The notes under the pieces: model-generated
What the model was told of the DNA's origin: nothing
What the model saw: only the letters and a program-made list of their open reading frames with translations
Databases searched by the model: none
Program-made: the position numbers and the translations under genes
Assembly (NCBI RefSeq): GCF_947503385.1
Contig: NZ_CANNDO010000010.1
Coordinates: forward strand, 1 to 64,000
DNA from: an uncultured Tateyamaria sp.
GTDB lineage: Bacteria; Pseudomonadota; Alphaproteobacteria; Rhodobacterales; Rhodobacteraceae
DNA length: 64,000 nucleotides
Reading direction: 5' to 3'
Shown: piece after piece, positions 61,543-64,000 of the stretch
How the letters are laid out: every line of letters starts with the position of its first letter
Position numbering within the stretch: the stretch's first letter is position 1

Positions 61543-63513
61543 GTGACTGCCGAAATGGCCAATCAGACGGGCATGACATCCATCCCGGCGCTGCTTTTGC
61601 GCAATGCGTCGCAATTTGGCAGCGCGCCTGCCTATCGTGAAAAAGAGTTTGGCATCTGGCAGAGCTGGACATGGTCCGAGACGCTTGAGGAAACCGAAGC
61701 GCTGGCGCTGGGTATGCTGGACCTTGGGCTGGCGCCGGGCGACCACGTGGCCATCATCGGACGGAACCGGCCCTACCTCTACTGGTCGATGATCGCCGCA
61801 GAGATGTGCGGCGCGATTCCTGTGCCGCTCTATCAGGACGCGGTGGCCGAAGAGATGGCTTACGTGCTGGATCATTGCGGCGCACGGTTCGTGGTCGTGG
61901 GCGACCAAGAGCAGGTCGACAAGGTCATCGAGGTGCAGGCGCAATTGCCCGAGTTCGAGCAGATGATCTACCTCGATCCGCGCGGGCTGCGGAAGTACGA
62001 CCATTCCAAACTGCACCAGTACAGCCATGTGCAGGACGCCGGCCGCGCCAAGCGCGACGAACTGATGGGAACGATAAAAGAGCGCATCGCCGCGCTGGAC
62101 TACGACAGCACCTGCGTGATGCTGTATACATCCGGGACGACGGGCAAACCCAAGGGCGTTGTGCTGTCAAACCGCAACGTGATCGAGACGTCGAAATCGT
62201 CATCTGAGTTTGACGATTTGCGCCGGAGTGACGAGATTCTGGCGTATCTGCCGATGGCGTGGGTCGGCGATTTCATCTTTTCCGTGGGACAGGCGTTGTG
62301 GACCGGGTTCTGCACCAATTGCCCGGAAAGCGCGGACACGATGCACGTGGACCTGCGCGAGATCGGGCCAACTTATTACTTTGCCCCGCCACGTGTGTTC
62401 GAGATGCAGTTGACGCAGGTGATGATCCGCATGGAGGATGCCGGGCGGTTCAAGCAATGGCTGTTCCATCGGTTCATGGACCATGCGCGAAAGGTCGGAC
62501 CAGCGATCCTTGACGGACTGCCGGTGAGCGCGATGGATCGCCTGAAGTACCGTTTGGGCGAGTTGATGATCTACGGGCCTTTGAAGAACACCCTTGGGTT
62601 CAGCAACGTGCGCGTGGGCTATACGGCGGGTGAGGCGATTGGACCTGAAATCTTTGATTTCTATCGGTCTTTGGGGATCAATCTGAAACAGCTTTATGGT
62701 CAGACCGAGGCCACGGTGTTCATCACCGCGCAGCCGGATGGCGAAGTGCGGTCGGATACGGTTGGCGTGGCCTCACCGGGTGTGGAGTTGAAGATCGCCG
62801 AGAATGGCGAGGTCTTCTATCGCTCACCGGGCGTGTTTGTGGAGTATTACAAAAACCCCGAAAGCACCGCAGGCACCAAGGATGCGGATGGCTGGGTCGC
62901 CACAGGGGATGCCGGGTTTATCGAAAAGGACAGCGGGCACCTGCGGATCATCGACCGGGCCAAGGATGTAGGGCAAATGGCGTCGGGCGCGCTCTTTGCG
63001 CCGAAATATGTCGAGAACAAGCTGAAGTTCTATCCGAACATTCTGGAGGCCGTGGTCTTTGGCAACGGCAAGGATGAGTGCACGGCATTTATCAATATCG
63101 ATCTCACGGCGGTGGGAAACTGGGCCGAGCGGAACAACATCGGCTACGGGTCCTATCAGGAACTGGCGCAGCACCCGCAGGTGCTGGAGACAATTCAGGG
63201 CCACGTGGAAGAGGTGAACCGGTCAGTTGCCGAAGACGAAATGTTGTCGGGCTGTCAGGTGCACCGGTTTGTGGTACTGCACAAGGAACTGGATGCGGAT
63301 GATGGGGAACTGACGCGCACCCGGAAGGTGCGGCGGCGGATCATCGAAGAGAAATACGCCGACATTATCGCAGCCCTGTATGATGGGTCATCCGAAATTT
63401 CGACAACCACAGAGGTGACCTATGAAGATGGGCGTAAGGGGTCGATTTCGGCAACGCTTGAGGTGCGGTCAGCCTCTGTGACGTCCGCAACACAGAAGAT
63501 GGCGGCGGAGTGA
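61543..63513 (+). CDS. AMP-binding acyl-CoA synthetase (long-chain fatty acid/aromatic acid-CoA ligase type)
   Basis: A 656-residue adenylate-forming enzyme. P-loop MLYTSGTTGKPKGVVLSNRN, then LYGQTEATVFIT and TGDAGFIEKDSGHLRIIDRAKD. It uses GTG at 61543, placed seven bases after GGGAGG; the ATG at 61555 is too far from that site. Similar synthetases in roseobacters lie with branched-chain-type ABC transporter genes, and a LivG-like ATPase begins just downstream here. It probably activates a carboxylic acid imported by that transporter. Confidence 0.9.
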   Translation: MTAEMANQTGMTSIPALLLRNASQFGSAPAYREKEFGIWQSWTWSETLEETEALALGMLDLGLAPGDHVAIIGRNRPYLYWSMIAAEMCGAIPVPLYQDAVAEEMAYVLDHCGARFVVVGDQEQVDKVIEVQAQLPEFEQMIYLDPRGLRKYDHSKLHQYSHVQDAGRAKRDELMGTIKERIAALDYDSTCVMLYTSGTTGKPKGVVLSNRNVIETSKSSSEFDDLRRSDEILAYLPMAWVGDFIFSVGQALWTGFCTNCPESADTMHVDLREIGPTYYFAPPRVFEMQLTQVMIRMEDAGRFKQWLFHRFMDHARKVGPAILDGLPVSAMDRLKYRLGELMIYGPLKNTLGFSNVRVGYTAGEAIGPEIFDFYRSLGINLKQLYGQTEATVFITAQPDGEVRSDTVGVASPGVELKIAENGEVFYRSPGVFVEYYKNPESTAGTKDADGWVATGDAGFIEKDSGHLRIIDRAKDVGQMASGALFAPKYVENKLKFYPNILEAVVFGNGKDECTAFINIDLTAVGNWAERNNIGYGSYQELAQHPQVLETIQGHVEEVNRSVAEDEMLSGCQVHRFVVLHKELDADDGELTRTRKVRRRIIEEKYADIIAALYDGSSEISTTTEVTYEDGRKGSISATLEVRSASVTSATQKMAAE

Positions 63514-63601
63514 TGATGCGTGACGCTCGCCCGATGGGCATCGCCCCACCCACCATCCCATGGTGCATGATGATATCGCGTGCGGCGCGGGTGGCCTACC
63601 G

Positions 63602-63635
63602 GCCCTCCGGGGGGGATTTTTGGTGGACAGAGACG
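63602..63635 (+). repeat. Dispersed intergenic repeat, copy D
   Basis: Core cctccgggggggattttt then ggtggacagagacg, between the acyl-CoA synthetase stop and the small convergent gene. Same core as copy C. The 130-base gap holds nothing else that I can support. Confidence 0.6.
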
Positions 63636-63644
63636 CGGCGCGGG

Positions 63645-63812
63645 TCAATCGGTATCGAAGACGTGGCGCACAGCGCAGGTGAGCCTGTTGTCACCGGTGA
63701 ACGCGCCAATGCTATGGCGCATGATCCTGCGGGTGTCAGCGGCGTTCAGCCCCTTGCGGCGGCAGTCAAAGGCAAGTTGCAACAGGTAGCGGCGTTCCAG
63801 TGCGTCAAACAT
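63645..63812 (-). CDS. Small conserved-looking protein (55 residues), unknown function
   Basis: A 55-residue basic protein starting MFDALERRYLLQLAFDCRRKG, with a second helix AADTRRIMRHSIGAF. It has a very good ribosome-binding site (GGAGG seven bases before the ATG), which is the main reason to accept it. It reads as two amphipathic helices and no membrane span. It sits between the acyl-CoA synthetase and the LivG-like gene, on the opposite strand to both. Confidence 0.65.
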   Translation of the reverse strand: MFDALERRYLLQLAFDCRRKGLNAADTRRIMRHSIGAFTGDNRLTCAVRHVFDTD

Positions 63813-63897
63813 CTTGGGACCTCCAATCCGGTGTGCCGCCACTCTGCCCATAAAATGGTTAACATGCCCCCAAGGCGGCGGGCGATGGAGTTTGCCC

Positions 63898-64000
63898 ATG
63901 CTTGATCAGACCGACGGATATGTCACGGCGGACGGTCGTCAAATTGGCCCCGTTGTCATGGAAATGCGCAATATTACCCTGCGGTTTGGGGGGGTTGAGG
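63898..64000 (+). CDS. LivG-like ABC transporter ATP-binding protein (partial, cut by window end)
   Basis: The first 34 codons are present: MLDQTDGYVTADGRQIGPVV then MEMRNITLRFGGVE. The last segment is the usual start of branched-chain amino acid/urea-type ABC ATPases, preceded here by a 20-residue extension. Walker motifs lie beyond the window. Context with the acyl-CoA synthetase is typical for this transporter type in the Roseobacter group. Confidence 0.7.
   Translation, partial: MLDQTDGYVTADGRQIGPVVMEMRNITLRFGGVE

Noticed and set aside
1..64000. CRISPR array, tRNA, rRNA, insertion sequence or prophage
   Set aside because: I looked on both strands and found no regular spaced repeats, no tRNA-like cloverleaf in the gaps, and no transposase, integrase or phage structural gene.

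Overview
The window looks like a chromosomal segment of a marine Rhodobacterales (Roseobacter-group) alphaproteobacterium. The evidence is the high-GC codon use, tightly packed genes with ATGA/GTGA stop-start overlaps, an RpoE-ChrR singlet-oxygen switch, an ALDH16-type double aldehyde dehydrogenase, paired FAD/GcvT methylamine dehydrogenases, and a dispersed intergenic repeat that I associate with roseobacters. I see no rRNA, tRNA, CRISPR array, prophage or insertion sequence. No gene-free stretch exceeds 300 bases; the longest is about 280 bases, in front of cydA.

Layout, left to right. 0.2-7.9 kb: a crotonase-fold protein, a divergent DJ-1/PfpI protein and GlxA-type regulator, an ASCH protein, pnp with a structured leader, and three glycosyltransferase-like genes. 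7.9-12.5 kb: 1-Cys peroxiredoxin, aldehyde dehydrogenase, DUF2189 membrane protein, RluA-type pseudouridine synthase and a secreted esterase. 12.4-23.8 kb: an unbroken minus-strand run of deoC, ALDH16, free-methionine-sulfoxide reductase, XRE-cupin regulator, LysE exporter, GFA protein, FAD/GcvT dehydrogenase, homocysteine S-methyltransferase family protein and a second FAD/GcvT dehydrogenase. The second half reads as a module for removing methyl groups from betaine, dimethylglycine or sarcosine, with the carbon passed to homocysteine, tetrahydrofolate and glutathione.

24.0-27.1 kb: DUF4173 membrane protein with a two-component system. 27.1-31.1 kb: a four-gene Mn/Fe/Zn-type ABC transporter behind two Fur-family palindromes. 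31.7-34.9 kb: purine (ureide) catabolism genes uraH, a puuE-uraD fusion, ureidoglycine aminohydrolase and allA. The urate oxidase gene puuD of the same pathway lies at 42.7 kb. Between them are a NitT/TauT-type ABC transporter, a class III aminotransferase, an AT-rich orphan gene and cydAB.

44.0-48.3 kb: mutL, rmuC and a membrane adenylate/guanylate cyclase. 48.4-54.4 kb: chrR-rpoE (with a recognisable RpoE-type promoter) facing a five-gene operon of flavoprotein, DUF1365, MFS, DUF3833 and SDR genes. This resembles the RpoE-controlled furan-fatty-acid locus of Rhodobacter sphaeroides. 54.5-57.2 kb: DUF3775 protein, lysine-forming saccharopine dehydrogenase, glutathione S-transferase and histidine phosphatase. 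57.4-64 kb: a stand-alone formate dehydrogenase alpha subunit, a PAS-PAS-winged-helix regulator, an acyl-CoA synthetase, a 55-residue protein and the start of a LivG-type ATPase cut by the window edge.
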